A stretch of 64,000 bases of DNA from Nematopogon swammerdamellus (lineage: Eukaryota; Arthropoda; Insecta; Lepidoptera; Adelidae): contig OX336340.1 of assembly GCA_946902875.1 (NCBI GenBank), positions 4,113,739 through 4,177,738 on the forward strand, given 5' to 3'. Under the pieces are notes generated by a model, which saw nothing but the letters and a program-made list of their open reading frames with translations, searched no databases and was not told the origin of the DNA. The position numbers and the translations under genes are program-made. Of this stretch, positions 49,359-62,335 are shown one piece after another; the first letter of the stretch is position 1; every line of letters starts with the position of its first letter.

Positions 49359-51107
49359 CTGGGGTTGCCGACCAATAGTATTAGAATGGTTTGATTTTAG
49401 CAATGATTGTGTTTCTATTACACAACAACACATTTTGGGTGGTACCCAACCGTGTGAAACCGCCACTTAGTTTAATCGAAAACTGATATGTATGTGAAAC
49501 TGGATAATTTTAGAATTGTGAGTTCTGAATTATAATTTTTTGTTTGTTATTAGGAAATATTTTCCTTTCGTTTAAATGTAACTTTTTCGTGTGTATGCTA
49601 AACTTAAAATCAGCCGTTATAGTAAAGTTAAACCGTCCTGAGCCTTCTGGCCGTCAATCATTCCGACCAGTTTCAATGGGTCTGAGCCATAAAACAAATT
49701 GTCCCTTGTAGTGACGTTTATAGCTGAAAAGGCCAGGAAAAAATAATTTTAGTAGAGCATTTTAAATGTATGTAAGACTACAAACAAGCTGTTTCCAGGC
49801 GTATTGCCATTGTTTATATTTTTGCTCTTCCTCTAATTTTTAATGTGTTTATATTATTATATGAAATGTTTTAAAAATTTATATTTGCAAATTTTTTTAA
49901 ATGTAAAAAAATGATTTTTGCTCTGCACTAAAATGAACAAAAAAAATTAAAGTTGACATTTCCAGAAGTAACGGATAAAAAATTTAAGTTTCACATACAG
50001 ACAGAATCAGTGTTCGATAAAACTAAAGTACGGTACGGGGGTACGTAATACCCAGAATGAAACACCTTGTATGTACAGGGTGTTCCCGATCCACCACGCG
50101 ATTCCTTAGCTCGTACATAAGCTACAAAATTATTATTATCATTTTGTTTTTACCCGACTGTGGTTTCCACGTTTTTCAGGATTTTAAAGGGCGAGGTGGG
50201 TCACTTTAAGAGCGCTCTTTCGTGCTTATTTGTTATGAGACTTAAACAATAAATTGCACAATAATCTAAATTATTTCAGTTTTTGAAAGAGGTTAAAACA
50301 TTTGACTTTCCTGCAATAGTATTTGAGAAAAAAAAAAGTAATTTCAGGACAGAGCAATCTTGGCAGCCCACTTTGCCACATAAAATCCAAAAACCGGTAA
50401 ACTATGAGATGAATAAGAAAAATATATAATGAAAAAATTTTAGCCTTTGATTGTGATACGTTGTTTTTGAAGGAAGACAAGTTCAGATATTTTGAATATA
50501 TATAAAAAAAATTAAAGCTTAGAAAATATATTACTGGCAAAAGGGAAAATTGTATTGTACAGAAAGGTAAGTAAATAAAATTTAACTAAATTAAATAAAA
50601 ATCCCGAGGATGGCCGCCGCGTTCCCTTGCCCGATCGCCAAACTGATATTTGGAGTTTTGCGTGTATGCAGTGGCAACACTAGATTAAGTGCTAAGTGTC
50701 ATCTTTACTGAATCGGGTTATAGACAGTGTTACCAGTGAGCGGAACCAAAACATTAACAAAAGCAAACTTTTGAGTTCTGTTACCAACCTTAATAACATA
50801 GTTTCATTTAGAAAAACCCACTTATATAGTTGTTAAATATTGAGTATTTGATGTCCATAAAATATATTATTTAAGGATTTAAATATTGTCTTAGCATAGA
50901 TTTAAGGAATTATAGTATGCAAGCAGGAAATCAAACAGACAAGCACTAAAGGGGATTTTCATTCTTCCATGCTAAATATCAATATACATTCCGAAAGATG
51001 CATAAATATGTATCATACTTAAAAATAATTTTCAGTAACTGAATTTTGATTATATTTATATAACATATAATATATCTATATAATTCATCCTAATCCATCA
51101 TCATATA
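49359..51107. other. Elongase intron, unassigned
   Basis: AT-rich intron with no gene. ACAGGGTGTTCCCGATCCACC at about 50079 may be a transposon end. Confidence 0.4.
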
Positions 51108-51347
51108 GGTCCCCTTCCTTCATACTTTACTAGGAGGCAGGGTTAAGCCCGCCCGGGTTGCTACCACCGCACTGAATGAAGGGTCGGTCGAAACGGCTAT
51201 GTAAATAGTTCGTGTTTTCCGTCCAGTTCAGTGTAGCTGGCACGGCCGAAGGGAATTTACACTAAGTTCACCTATGTGTTATGGCCTGACATCACGAATG
51301 TAGTAAGGTGATGTAGCCAACCGTGTCAGTTTCCATAAAAAAAAAAT
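51108..51347 (+). repeat. 5S/tRNA-type SINE tail, 5' truncated
   Basis: Starts at AGGTCCCCTTCCTTCATAC and runs through the shared tail to TTTCCAT plus A-run. Confidence 0.75.
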
Positions 51348-51907
51348 ATGAGAAGCCGAGGAGCAGATTATGCTCTTAAGGACAACTCCTGCCATATAAC
51401 AGGTTCCTTCAAAGCGTCTAAAATGTATATTTATCTAGACTCCCAAGGTTTTTTCTACCTGCAATCCTAGCCAGTTATGAGGTTAGGTATGTTTTGCGAG
51501 CACTATAATTGTTTAAATTGAATAGATTACTAGGTAAACACACTTCTAGAACCATTTGAAGCCTGCAGAAACCTAACTTATTCACACGGTAGACGTAAAA
51601 CAAACAACAATGACTTTTAAGCAATACTTACGCTATATATATGGGAACCAGTTATGTCTAATGAGCCGCGCTACACTACGGACATTATGGGCCGATGATA
51701 GCTTTTGTTACAGTAATGGGTGTTTTATGTGGGCAGAGGAATTTTAATTCGCGTTCAGGCAAGATTAGGAGCCCATGAAATTTTAATTCTCTCGGGAATA
51801 TTGCTGATGCAATCTACGAGTCTGCCGCCGGGCCGAACTAACCTATAGTTCAGTGGTGCCAAAACGGTCGATCCCTAGTCTTTTAGGTCGATCGCTGAAG
51901 ATGCCGT

Positions 51908-52218
51908 GTGGGGCCGGTACTTTAAAGTCCCACTGCATCTCTCCCCGTGTATGTCGTAAAAGGTGACAAAGGGATATGACTCCCTTCTTATATTACTAGG
52001 TGGTAGGGTTTAACCCACCCGTGTTGGTACCACCGCACTAAATGAAAGGTCGGTCGAAACGGCTATGTAAATAGTTAGTATTTTCCGTCCAGTTCAGTGT
52101 AGCCAGCACGACCGAAGGGAAGCACTGACGTGGCACCAAGTTCACCCGGTGTTATGGGCTGACATCACGGATATTGTAGGTAGGTGATGTAGCCAACCGT
52201 GTCAGTTTCCATAAAAAA
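51908..52218 (+). repeat. GTGTGGGGCCGGTAC-headed repeat, full copy
   Basis: Head CCGTGTGGGGCCGGTACTTT, GTCGTAAAAGGTGAC, tail to GTCAGTTTCCAT plus A-run. Confidence 0.82.
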
Positions 52219-52689
52219 AATAAAAAAATATGTAGAGCAAAACGTGACTCATAGAAACATCAAAGAATTCGTAATATTTGATGTGACAAAAATTTTCCAG
52301 GCGGTGTCGTCTTCTGCAAGGACAGCAATAGTAACAAATATAACGGATGTAATGAACATTGCTTTCAATTCTAACAATAATGACTACAAATTATTCAACA
52401 ACGAAAACTTTTGGTACAACTTTTGATATCACAACCTTTAAATTTTTTTAGGTACATCTTTATAGAAAAAAGTTTGGGCGCCACTGCTATAGTTTATTTA
52501 GAAGGTAGTATTTAGTTCATCTATATAGGTTTGGATGAGATGTTCTATCTTGTTTAATGGGCACGACATCGTTGGTGGCTCCCGGCACCGTTGCGGTTCC
52601 AGCTCGTCTGTCCCTGGACGGCTTTTATTATTTATTTATTTTTTCAGGTTTAGATTTAAATTTTTAAGATAGTTTAAGATTGTTTTTTT

Positions 52690-53004
52690 TTTTTTTATAT
52701 AGAAACTGGCACGGTTGGCTACATCACCTACAACATCCGTGATGTCAGCCCATAACACCGGGTGAACTTGGTGCCACGTCAGTGCTTCCCTTCGGTCGTG
52801 CCGGCTACACCGAACTGGACGGAAAACACAAACTATTTACATAGCCGTTTCGACCGACCTTTCATATAGTGCGGTGGTATCAACCCGGGCGGGTTAAACC
52901 CTACCATCTAGTAATATAAGAAGGGAGTCATCAATCGCCTTTTACGACATACACGGGGAGAGATGCAGTGGGGCTATTCTTTGAAAGTACCGGCCCCACA
53001 TAGT
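52690..53004 (-). repeat. GTGTGGGGCCGGTAC-headed repeat, minus copy
   Basis: T-run, GAAACTGGCACGGTTGGC, reverse tail, then TACCGGCCCCACATAG at the right end. Confidence 0.82.
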
Positions 53005-53009
53005 ACAAT

Positions 53010-54185
53010 TTAATAGTTTAATATAATAGGTTTACATTTTATGTTATTTAATGTAGGTTTTTATTTTATTTTATATAGGTTTCAGTACGTGTTTTCAGGT
53101 TAAACTTTATTAATTTAAAAACACATATTTTACATAATATTTTAAGTATTCTTTGTTGTCGTCAGATAACAAAAATACTAAAACCAAATATTAGTCAATT
53201 TAAAACTATTTAATTCAGGGTAATCTTCATAATTATGTACTTTTATTTGATATTTTTTTATTTATTTATTTAGATAATAACTATTATGGTATTATGCAAA
53301 TGGCTTTGAATCAATTTAGATGTATCTATGAAAGTAAACTCAAAGAAAACTATTAGGCCTTCGGCGGAATGTAGAAAAGTTAAGGGTCAGCAATACTTCA
53401 TGCAAAAATAGGATCAGATCGCAAACTAACTGCGAACAAGATGAAACATACAAATCTATCTAGTGCGAGGACACTAAAACACTAGCTCAGAATGAATGGT
53501 AATATTAAATGGAAGTATATACTAAAACACTTTTATCATGGGATAGAGAAGTGTGTTTCTAACAATTTATGTAAAATTACATTACTATTGATTGTTGAAT
53601 GACAGTTCAGAATCGAATTTTCGATTGCATACTTTGCGATATTTTTCTATGGAATGTAGCCAAATAAATATAAAACATTTCAAGCTTTTTCATTAGATAC
53701 GGTGTACCTCGTAAAAAGGCATACATTTTATCTAACATCTAATTCACAGTGATTTTCGAGTATTGAGAGTATTGCTGCCCCTTAAAGATACCATTATAAT
53801 TAACGAGTTAAAGTTAATTTGGTCTGGCGCCTGCAATTGATACAGTTTTTGTTAATTTAACCTGCACGCATGGAACTCTAGAAAACTCTGTTCGTAGGAA
53901 GTGTATGCACACACACGGAACTCTAGAAAACTCTCATTTGTAGGAAGTGTATTCATTGCGCATAATGTAAGTGAATATAATATATTGTATACCAGTAAGA
54001 AGTAAGAATAAAATATAGATAATATTCTTCTGCAGTACATAATATATTCATAATAAATAGTGAACAGATATTGTTTTTCCATAAGTATATAAGTAATTTT
54101 ATAACCGCTGCGATATTAATTTACAAATGATAAACAATAAATTTACCAAGTGACTTACTTATATGTAAATCATGGAATCACTTAC
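53010..54185. other. Elongase intron, unassigned
   Basis: AT-rich. A ~55-bp tandem duplication (CGGAACTCTAGAAAACTCT type) lies at 53868-53955. Confidence 0.45.
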
Positions 54186-54293
54186 CTCGTAAAATAACCA
54201 CGTACTGAATATTACTTGAAATAAATTATATGCTATTAGAATATTCTTCAATTCAAACGGCTTCCTATTCTCCATGAGCCGCGGGCCCAATAC
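54186..54293 (-). CDS. Elongase (ELOVL) coding exon 3
   Basis: 36 codons, phase 0, acceptor TTTTCAG, donor GAG|GTAAGT. VLGPRLMENRKPFELKNILI followed by YNLFQVIFSTWLFYE, a classical elongase segment. Confidence 0.95.
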
Positions 54294-54336
54294 CTGAAAA
54301 GTAAAATATACACATTGTTAACCACAAAATATTAAA

Positions 54337-54660
54337 AAATCGGGCAAGTGGGAGTCGAACTCGCGCTCCGAGGGTTCCGTATCGCCATGTCATGGTCAGC
54401 GCTGCTTCATACTGTTTTCGCCAGATGGCGCACACACTTTTTAGTTTCTTGTATGGGGAACCCTGTGAATTTTTTACCTTTTCTTATTTTTATTATTTGT
54501 TGTTATATCGGCCATAATAAATAACACATATTCTGTAAAAATTTCAACGGGCTACCTATAACGGTTTACGAGATACATCCCTCGGACAAACAGATGGAGA
54601 GACAGACAGACGGCGTAGGCTTAGTAATAGAGTTCCGTACGATGGATACGGAACCCTAAA
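54337..54660 (+). repeat. Dispersed repeat, CGGCCAAGTGCGAGTC family
   Basis: GGCAAGTGGGAGTCGAACTC, CCATGTCATGGTCAGCGC, (ACAG)n and GATACGGAACCCTAAAAA. Confidence 0.8.
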
Positions 54661-55545
54661 AACAAACAGATCTTGATATTCTGAGATGTACATACAATAC
54701 TAAAATTAAAATTATAACTAAAATTACATTCCAAATTCAACAGACACATTTGTCGCCTGCTTAATTTAATTGTGGGTAACCACAATCACAGGCATAACTG
54801 GTACAGAATGCATTTAGGCTTTAAGTCTGCCTTTTATTACTTATTTTGTGCAAATAAAGTATACTTTCATTTAATTTCGTATAAATATTTACATCATAAC
54901 ATAATGTTCATCTCATCTCCCGTAACATTCCTGAATAATAGCTAACATAATTTAGCGCTACTGACATTGCACTTAATCAGGCCACGGCAATAAGCCTTTT
55001 GCCTTCAATTCATGCTAATTGTGAGTGCCATATCGCTGTAAATATGCCTCTAGATGCTTATGGTCAAGCAATGAGAGGTCGCACTTCTTTTTCACCGTTT
55101 TCCTACTACGCTCCGTGCTACCACGCAAGCAAATGAGAACGTAATGATATCGAAGTAGGAATCTATTTACTTTCTGACAAATATTATCACTTATTTATTG
55201 TCTTCTTAAGTCATTTTGTTATAGTTTGTTTTATGTATCGGTGGCTTTAAAGGGTTTTTATTTTATCCTGAATCAAAATGTTTACGATCGCGACAGGAAA
55301 CATTTAGAATCACAATAAAAAAATGAATTTTCAGACTGGGGGAAAAAAACTTCTTATTTCAACTAACGTATTATTTTATTATATTACTATTAAATTTGAA
55401 TAAATATAAGAATTATATATAGTTATATACTTAAATAAAGAATTAGCATAAAGAGATACATATAAGACGTAAGATAGGGAATGCATTAGGCATTATTAGT
55501 TTTATGTTTCTTAAATTTAACATATATGAAAAGTGATTTTCTTAC
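54661..55545. other. Elongase intron, unassigned
   Basis: AT-rich sequence with no gene or clear repeat. Confidence 0.4.
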
Positions 55546-55628
55546 CTTGACTAGATATACGTAGCTAAGACATATTAACAATGTAGGAAGGGGTGAGCTC
55601 ATCAGGAACCATGCATTAGTCCGAGGAT
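55546..55628 (-). CDS. Elongase (ELOVL) coding exon 2
   Basis: 83 nt; with one base from exon 1 it gives 28 codons. Acceptor TGTTTCAG, donor AAG|GTAAGA. PRTNAWFLMSSPLPTLLICL then SYVYLVK, the first membrane helix. Confidence 0.95.
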
Positions 55629-56149
55629 CTGAAACACAAAACAAAATCATCAACATACTGAAAAGTGCGCCTTTAAGGCATTTTATTTAATTAACCATGG
55701 CTGTTAAACACTTTTAAACAATTTTACACGTTTACTTCTCATCTTTACTTTACTAACTTTAAAGTCGTCATCTTCTTTAATTTTTGTACTGTGTGGGATC
55801 GTGAAAAATTAAGAGGGATCCCCATACAAGAAACATGTTTTTCTTCAATGTTTTTTTTTTGTGGTGCGGAAACTTCGGTTTCGACCCCGACTCGCACTTG
55901 ACCGGTTTTATATGTTTATTTTTATCAAATGTTTGTCTAAAGTAGATTTGTAAAACCGTTCACTGAGACCAGAACTTATCACATCTTGTGGTAGCTTTTT
56001 CCAAGGTCCAATACTCGGTTAGTTAGAAAATGCTTTCTTGGGTTGGAAGGGGAACTGTTTCGTTTACTTTTAAATAATGTCCGCCGAGTTACTACTTAGT
56101 GTTTACTGTGTACATGGAATTAAGGTTGGCTATGTTGATTTTTTTTTAT

Positions 56150-56214
56150 GGAAACGGACACGGTTGGCTATATCACCTACAACATCCGTGATGTCAGCCC
56201 ATAACACCGGATGC
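56150..56214 (-). repeat. SINE tail fragment, minus
   Basis: TATGGAAACGGACACGGTTGG to CATAACACCGGATG, abutting the opposite-strand SINE copy at 56222. Confidence 0.7.
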
Positions 56215-56221
56215 ACCCATA

Positions 56222-56611
56222 GCCTTGTTAGCTCAGTGGTGCGGTCGATCGACTGTCGATCGGATCATAAGTACACCTGGGCGCGGTCAGTGGATGGATG
56301 GATGACCGCTCGACCGTTGGAGGCTGACCGCGGTTCGGATTCCACGTAAAACTGTAGATCCCTTCCCTTCTTACCTGTACTAGGTGGTAGGGTTTAACCC
56401 GCCCGAATTGCTACCACCGCACTGAATGAAACGTCGGTTGAAACGGCTATGTAAAAAGTTCGAGTTCTGCGTCCAGTTCAGTGTGGCCGGCACGACCGAA
56501 GGGAAGCACTTACATGGCGCCTAGTCCACCGAGGTGTTATGGGCTGACATCGCGGATGTAGTAGGTGATGATGATGATGTAGCCAACCGTGACAGTTTCC
56601 ATAAAAAAAAA
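56222..56611 (+). repeat. 5S/tRNA-type SINE, full-length copy
   Basis: GCCTTGTTAGCTCAGTGGTG head, GGGCGCGGTCAGTGGATGG, GGTTCGGATTCCACG, tail to GACAGTTTCCAT plus A-run. A GATGAT microsatellite has grown in its tail. Confidence 0.82.
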
Positions 56612-57024
56612 TAATTTAATGGCACGGTGGCTGCTTCTAAGTTTTAAGGAAAGCATTGGGAGTAGGTAGGTAGCTATTAATAGGTAAGTTAATATTAGGC
56701 GCGGAAGTGTAACACTTATTAGTCCGTCCGACTTTTGACAGTGTGATGTAATAAGTTCTGTCATAGACTCCAGCGTGTCATGTGCTAATAATAGACTTCA
56801 CGAGATGTCGAGCTCTTCTACAAGATCATTTTTGTCGACTCAGATTTAATGGAGGTGTTTTTATTGGGAGCGACAACCTTTGTTGTCACTTTTAAAGGTG
56901 AAACTATCAAATTGTGAAAGAAAGAACTATGTGTTCATAAAAGGTAGGTATTCTACATTCAAATATGCAAATGAACAAATAAAAAGTTTTAAAATTAAAA
57001 TTAGGTAATGATATATTTATTTGT

Positions 57025-57260
57025 AACGTGTGGGGCTGGTACTTTTTTTTATTTTCTTTATAGAAAACGCGACATGAGGCGTCGAGCCACCCATAAGGTT
57101 CCTAACGACTCCCATGAACATTCAGTCATACAGTACTTATGTTATACTTAAACTGCATCTCTCCTAATGCATGTCGTAAAAGGCGACTAAGAGATAAGGA
57201 CAAGATGCCGTGCTAAAGGGCGACAGGCTGGCCACCTCTCACCTTGGCACCGTTTTTCCA
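57025..57260 (+). repeat. Composite repeat: GTGTGGGG head and LINE tail piece
   Basis: ACGTGTGGGGCTGGTAC is interrupted by a Jockey-like 3' tail (GAAAACGCGACATGAGGCG, about 57060-57125) and resumes at CTGCATCTCTCC and GTCGTAAAAGGCGAC. Confidence 0.65.
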
Positions 57261-57297
57261 CCGAGAAATGCAGCAAATGCACCTTTTTTTGTGGAGC

Positions 57298-57535
57298 AGT
57301 TTTGTTGTTATGGAAACTGACACTGTTGGCTACATCACCTACCTACAACATACGTGATGTCAGTCATAAACACCTCGGTGAGTTAGTTGCCATGTCGTGC
57401 TTCCTTTCGTTCGTGTCGGCTACACTGAACTGGATGGAAAACACGAACTATTTAAGTAGCCGTTTCGACCGACCTTTCGTTGGCTGGTACCAACTCGGGC
57501 GGGTTAAACCGTCCCACGTAGTAAGGTAAGAATGG
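57298..57535 (-). repeat. SINE tail, minus, truncated
   Basis: TATGGAAACTGACACTGTTGG to CGTAGTAAGGTAAGAATGG, the shared tail in reverse. Confidence 0.75.
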
Positions 57536-57898
57536 AAGAGACCGATCCACTATATTAATAGACTTGCCACCTTAACAGAGAAATTTGTTTTGGGTGTGAG
57601 TTAACCGGAGGTGACAAAAAAGACCATTCATAAAATTTAAGACGTACAAAATTTAAATTAAGGCAAAAAACGTAAACATTTAAACAAGTTTGTCACGATG
57701 ACCAAAGAAACATTGTTAAAATTGCACAATTAAAAAAACTGCCTGTTTATAAGTCGTTGACATACTGCGCAAGCTTGCACACTGACGGTATAAGTGTTGT
57801 GTAAATTCCACATCAGCCCAAATTCCTGCCAATCTTGCCATGAATGAAAATCTGTAGTTGCACTTTAACCTGCCGGCTCCGAACACCCCGAAGAGCAG

Positions 57899-58147
57899 AG
57901 CTGGTGATCTGGCAGAAAGTCCTATCTAAATTTTTGCCAAATTCAGATTTTCGTGGTAATATGTCCTATATAATTTTTTCCACAATGTCAGGACAAAATT
58001 CAGGCGACTTTATTCTAAAATAATCTAAAATAAAATAAAATTGTACGTGTTTTTTTTACATTGTATGACCCTAAGTTCTGAACAAAACAGTTTCACGTCT
58101 CTTGAAAAATTTACATTTTTGAGATAGGACTTTCTGCCAGATCACCA
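57899..58147. repeat. 249-bp MITE with ~26-bp inverted ends
   Basis: TGGTGATCTGGCAGAAAGTC at the left and its complement at the right. Confidence 0.82.
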
Positions 58148-58164
58148 ACGAATATTATAATTAA

Positions 58165-58693
58165 TTAGGCTTGCCAGATCTGATGTTAGCTTTCCCGGGA
58201 CATATCTACTAGCTGCAGTCCTTCACAAATAAGGTGAAGAAATGTAATACAATATTTTTCTGTTATAATTTTTACGGCGAACTTTCATGCCGGCACTTCA
58301 CTTGGCTTAGCGTATTCGTGATTGTTGCAAAAATTTTAGTTTTATCTCGCTCTAAACAAGCCATTAAAGGGAGACGAAACGGAAATGTTTGCCAAATACA
58401 CGAATACGCTAAGCCAAGTCAAGTGCCGGCATTATAGTTTTTTTTTATAACAAACAACTTTAGTAAGCAACACTACCCTAAAATGAAAGTAGAATCTTCC
58501 TTTACATTTAATTATTCATATGTACAAACATACTAGTATCAACAACAAACATATCTTTCTTCCCGGGATAAATTGCACTCACCGGGACAAAATTATCCCT
58601 CGCCCGGGACAAAATTATCCCTCGCCCGGGACACGGGACATTGGAGCCTAGCCCGGGACAATCCCGGAAATCCCGGGCACCTGGCAACCCTAA
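58165..58693. repeat. CCCGGGACA-type MITE with inner foldback
   Basis: Imperfect ends TAGGCTTGCCAGATCT and CACCTGGCAACCCTA, with repeated CGCCCGGGACAAAATTATCC near 58600. Inside, 58288-58323 and 58399-58434 form an almost perfect inverted pair (CGAATACGCTAAGCCAAGT). Confidence 0.65.
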
Positions 58694-59327
58694 TTATAAT
58701 GGATGCACATTATCATATATAGTACTATTTCTTATGAGAACGAGAAAGCACTTTAGATAGATGATTAAAAACCTTTCCATCAGTGTTCTCCTAAAAAATT
58801 GATATAATTTTTGTATGACAATTGCATTGACTTAAAAAGTTATTGTGGCAGAAGTCCTTTTTTTCCACATATTACCTATTTTATTGATCACCAATTTATA
58901 CAAAGAAATTTATATGTAAAAAAAAAATATTTGTATGGGAAATTGGAAATTTTAGATAAGAAAAAATTCTGAAAAAATTTCAGGTGTCTTGTTTTTCCTG
59001 GAGTTCAAAAAATCTGTGCTTTGAAATAAGTGAATTCTCACTTGTTTTGTGGGTAATTTCATTGGCTTTTTACGTGCCAAGAGTTTATTGACCTAGCTAC
59101 ATTATTTTACGAAATATTTGACAGGTTAACAGAAAATCCTCCAACAGAATAATAAAATTGGCATAAAATTGTTTATGATGCATTTTTTTCATTACAAGTT
59201 AAATAGATCCAATCAAATAAGTACTTATCGGTAACTAAAAAAAAAATTACCAATGCCTATTTGAAAAACCAACCCGGTTCGGGGAGCAAGGGTTATGTCA
59301 CGAATTATTAAAAAATTTAAAACTCAC

Positions 59328-59385
59328 CGCCATATTTGTCCATGATCCTGTGCATTCCATCAATATACTCCATGATTAGCGCCAT
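59328..59385 (-). CDS. Elongase (ELOVL) coding exon 1
   Basis: ATG at 59385 starts MALIMEYIDGMHRIMDKYG, the usual elongase N-terminus, ending in phase 1 at donor G|GTGAGT. A splice acceptor (TGTTCCAG) precedes it at about 59397, so a non-coding first exon lies upstream. Fatty-acid elongases of the ELOVL1/7-like type extend very-long-chain acyl-CoA in the ER. Joined with exons 2-8 the product is about 310 residues, normal for the family. Confidence 0.93.
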
Positions 59386-59539
59386 AATACTCCGATCTGG
59401 AACACAAAATGTTTTATTTCACTTAGGTTTTATTGGCGAACGAAGCGCGCGTGAGTGTTGTATGCATAGGTTGTAGTAATGTGACACTATACGAGGTTTG
59501 ATTGAAGGGTAGGCACCTGCCTTGTGCGTAAAATGTGTT

Positions 59540-59770
59540 GTGCGGAGCAACGGCGTGCGAGTTACCGGTGAGCCCACACAAGCCTGATTAAACGAGACAT
59601 TGCCGTGAGAAATTTAAAATCATTTCGTTGCACGACGAGCGATACGCAACAGCAAACGTGACAGCCGCCGACCGACCACGAGCGAGCGAGCGCGCGGCGC
59701 GTGCGCGAACCCCGGCCGCCCGGTTTAGTGTTGTCAGTATCTCGCTTAAAATTACCCAATAATAGCCTCG
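59540..59770 (-). promoter_or_regulatory. Candidate elongase promoter / 5' non-coding exon
   Basis: A GC-rich island (GCGAGCGAGCGCGCGGCGCG) stands out in AT-rich DNA ~250 bp upstream of exon 1. On the minus strand a possible donor CACCG|GTAACT occurs at about 59567. Assignment is by position and composition only. Confidence 0.35.
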
Positions 59771-59805
59771 AGCGAATATTGATTGAGTGAACATTATTAT
59801 ATGAT

Positions 59806-59997
59806 AAAAAAAACCCCCGACTCTTAAAAAGTCAAAAATAATTTCCGTTTACTTACTTAAAGGAGTCGGTAGACCGCTAAGTAAATTCCCGCGCAACTTT
59901 TGAGTCTTTATATTTAATTTACTTAGCGGTCCCCCGACTCCTTTAAGTAAGTAAACGGAAATTATTTTTGACTTTTTAAGAGTCGGGGGTTTTTTAA
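59806..59997. repeat. Near-perfect ~80-bp inverted repeat
   Basis: Left arm AACCCCCGACTCTTAAAAAG to GTAGACCGCTAAGTAAAT; right arm from ATTTACTTAGCGGT back to AGAGTCGGGGGTT, with ~30 bp between. MITE-like. Confidence 0.85.
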
Positions 59998-60149
59998 ATT
60001 TGTAATTTAACTTTTATTTCAAGCTTTTTAAAAAAAACCGCATGCAAATCGGTCCACTTTTGAAGATAATAATTTTTTTTATTACTTAATTACTTAATTA
60101 CTTGATTACAAACATAGCTAAGAACCATCCCGATTAAACAGGCTTCCTA

Positions 60150-60207
60150 ATAAAAAAAACCGCATCCAAATCGGTCCATCCGTTTGGGAGCTACGATGCC
60201 ACAGACA

Positions 60208-60252
<45 letters not shown>

Positions 60253-60295
60253 AACTTATAACACCCCTCCGTTTTTTTCGTCGGGGGTTAAAAAG
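60150..60295 (+). repeat. (CA)n microsatellite within a repeat tail
   Basis: AAATCGGTCCATCCGTTTGG, then (CA)20 at 60209-60248, then TCAAACTTATAACACCCCTC and GTCGGGGGTTAAA. This layout is common in Lepidoptera. Confidence 0.75.
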
Positions 60296-61164
60296 ACATT
60301 GTGTCTTATTAAAAAAATATATATACATTAACTTGTTCCCAGAATTGAAATTGCTTAGTCCTCTCTCAACTATATTTACGAAATAATGTCTGATAGAAAC
60401 CCCAAAAAGGGAAATATCGGTTGCGCGTGGCAACTCCTTGACCTAACCGGAAAAGAGGGAGAGGTCACTCACCAGCGTGGTTCGTGGTGGTTCATTAACA
60501 CAACTTTGGCGCGAAAATGCCCCAACCCGACCCGATCAAGTAATTTTTTTATGGCGAGGGTTGCTTTATTGAGATTTCTACATAAAATGTATATATTTAT
60601 TAATTTTAGCTAACTTCATTTCAAGGGCGCCGTCCAATACAACCTCGACCAAGTCGTTGAGTGAGCGTATTCACGTACGTTAGTTGAGTAGACAGATATA
60701 ATACTTAGGTTAGCTGGTTGGTATGTACTCGTAGCTCTAGCTAGGCGAACGTTGTTCACGACACGAGAGACGCAGACAAAAATAACTCCTAGGTACCTAC
60801 TTTACAAGGCACTGTTCGCACTGAATGTCCATGGACTATTTTTACACTTAAAGTGTTTCACTTATTTTATATTTTTATGAATATAAAATTGGTACTACTT
60901 AGCAGTTGCTAGCGTAAATAATAGCGTTACCATTTCGTACCTACTGTACCTACGCAGATCCATATTTCTGTCGGCGAGATGTCAGATTGCAATGATAAAT
61001 CGCATGTAAACCGGTTAAGCCGTTCTCGAGTTATAAGCGAACATACATAAATATATACTATACAGACATGTATTCTTTATTATTATGCACCGAACGGATA
61101 GAGAGGTCTTATTAAGTTATTTATACACACTGCTGAATAAACTGACATTTAGGCGAATATACAT
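60296..61164. other. Unassigned sequence
   Basis: No gene or repeat boundary recognised. Confidence 0.4.
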
Positions 61165-61165
61165 G

Positions 61166-61565
61166 TAAGGTGCTTCGTTAGTCATTTCAAAAATTTCGGG
61201 AGGGTTGCATACACACTTAAATAAACACTTTACGTAAAAAAACATATGTTTTTAGGAGCATTTTTTCTCCTAACAAAAAATTTTTATGAAATAAGTAGCT
61301 GTAAAAACCAATCATAGTGACCTTGTGTCTTACTTACAACAAACAGCTGTTCTGCGTATGAACATAGTAAGGTCATTGAACCCGTACAATGCAAGTTACC
61401 TACTGTTACACACAGGTTAATGTTTAGGTAGCAAACATGTTTTGTTAAATTTCATGAAAAGTAATGCTAAAAACATATAATTATTTTTTGCGTACCTAAC
61501 GTGTTTATTTGAGTGTGTATGTAACCCTCCCTAAATTTTTCACATGACTAACGAAGCACCTTATA
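61166..61565. repeat. ~400-bp MITE with ~65-bp inverted ends
   Basis: TAAGGTGCTTCGTTAGTCA at the left and TGACTAACGAAGCACCTTA at the right, with further matching arms (GGGAGGGTTGCATACACAC and complement). Confidence 0.85.
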
Positions 61566-61847
61566 AAGGGTATTCGGCACATCGACCGACAAAATTTTTT
61601 GTAGGTAAGTGGGGGCATTTGCAACGTTTTGACCCATGATACCTTTTGTCAGATGTCACGTGGTATCGAGATAATTTTTTTTTTCTTTATTTTTGAAAAG
61701 TACCAAAATCCCAGCTTTAAACCGTTCTAACTTTTATGTTTATGATTGTATCAGCACGAAATAAACTTTATTGAATTTTACGATGTATCCTTGTTCTAGA
61801 AAAAAAAAATTATTTGATGAAGTTAATACCATGAAAAGGTTTTATGA

Positions 61848-62330
61848 CGGCCCAAGTGCGATTCGAACTCGCGCACCGAGGTTTCCGTATCGCCATGTCA
61901 TGGTCAGCGCCACTTACGCCATCTATGGATTAGTTAAAATGCTTTATATACTCTTTTCGGTAGATGGCGCGCACACACTCTTTAGTTTCTTGTATGGGGG
62001 CCCCGTAAATTTTTTACTTTTTCTTATTTTTATTTATTATTTGTTGTTATATCGGCCATAATAACACAGATTCAGATTCAGATTCAGATATTTATTTCGC
62101 CATAAAGAACACACAACAATAACAATATTTCATTGAGGCATATGCATATTCAGTATGGTTCGTCATAATTTTTTTGGTCATGTTTCACATATTCTGTGAA
62201 AATTTCAACGGTCTACCTATTACGGTTCAAGAAATACAGCCCTCGGACATACAGACAGACAGACAGACAGACAGGCGGCGGCGTAGGCTTTGTAATAGGG
62301 TCCCGTACGACGGATACGGAACCCTAAAAA
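61848..62330 (+). repeat. Dispersed repeat, CGGCCAAGTGCGAGTC family, interrupted
   Basis: GGCCCAAGTGCGATTCGAAC to GATACGGAACCCTAAAAA. About 110 bp starting at (CAGATT)n (about 62066-62180) is inserted in it. Confidence 0.75.
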
Positions 62331-62335
62331 TTGTA

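Noticed and set aside
60386..60613. 75-codon plus-strand gene
   Set aside because: No recognisable motif, ordinary length for chance, no splice or promoter support.
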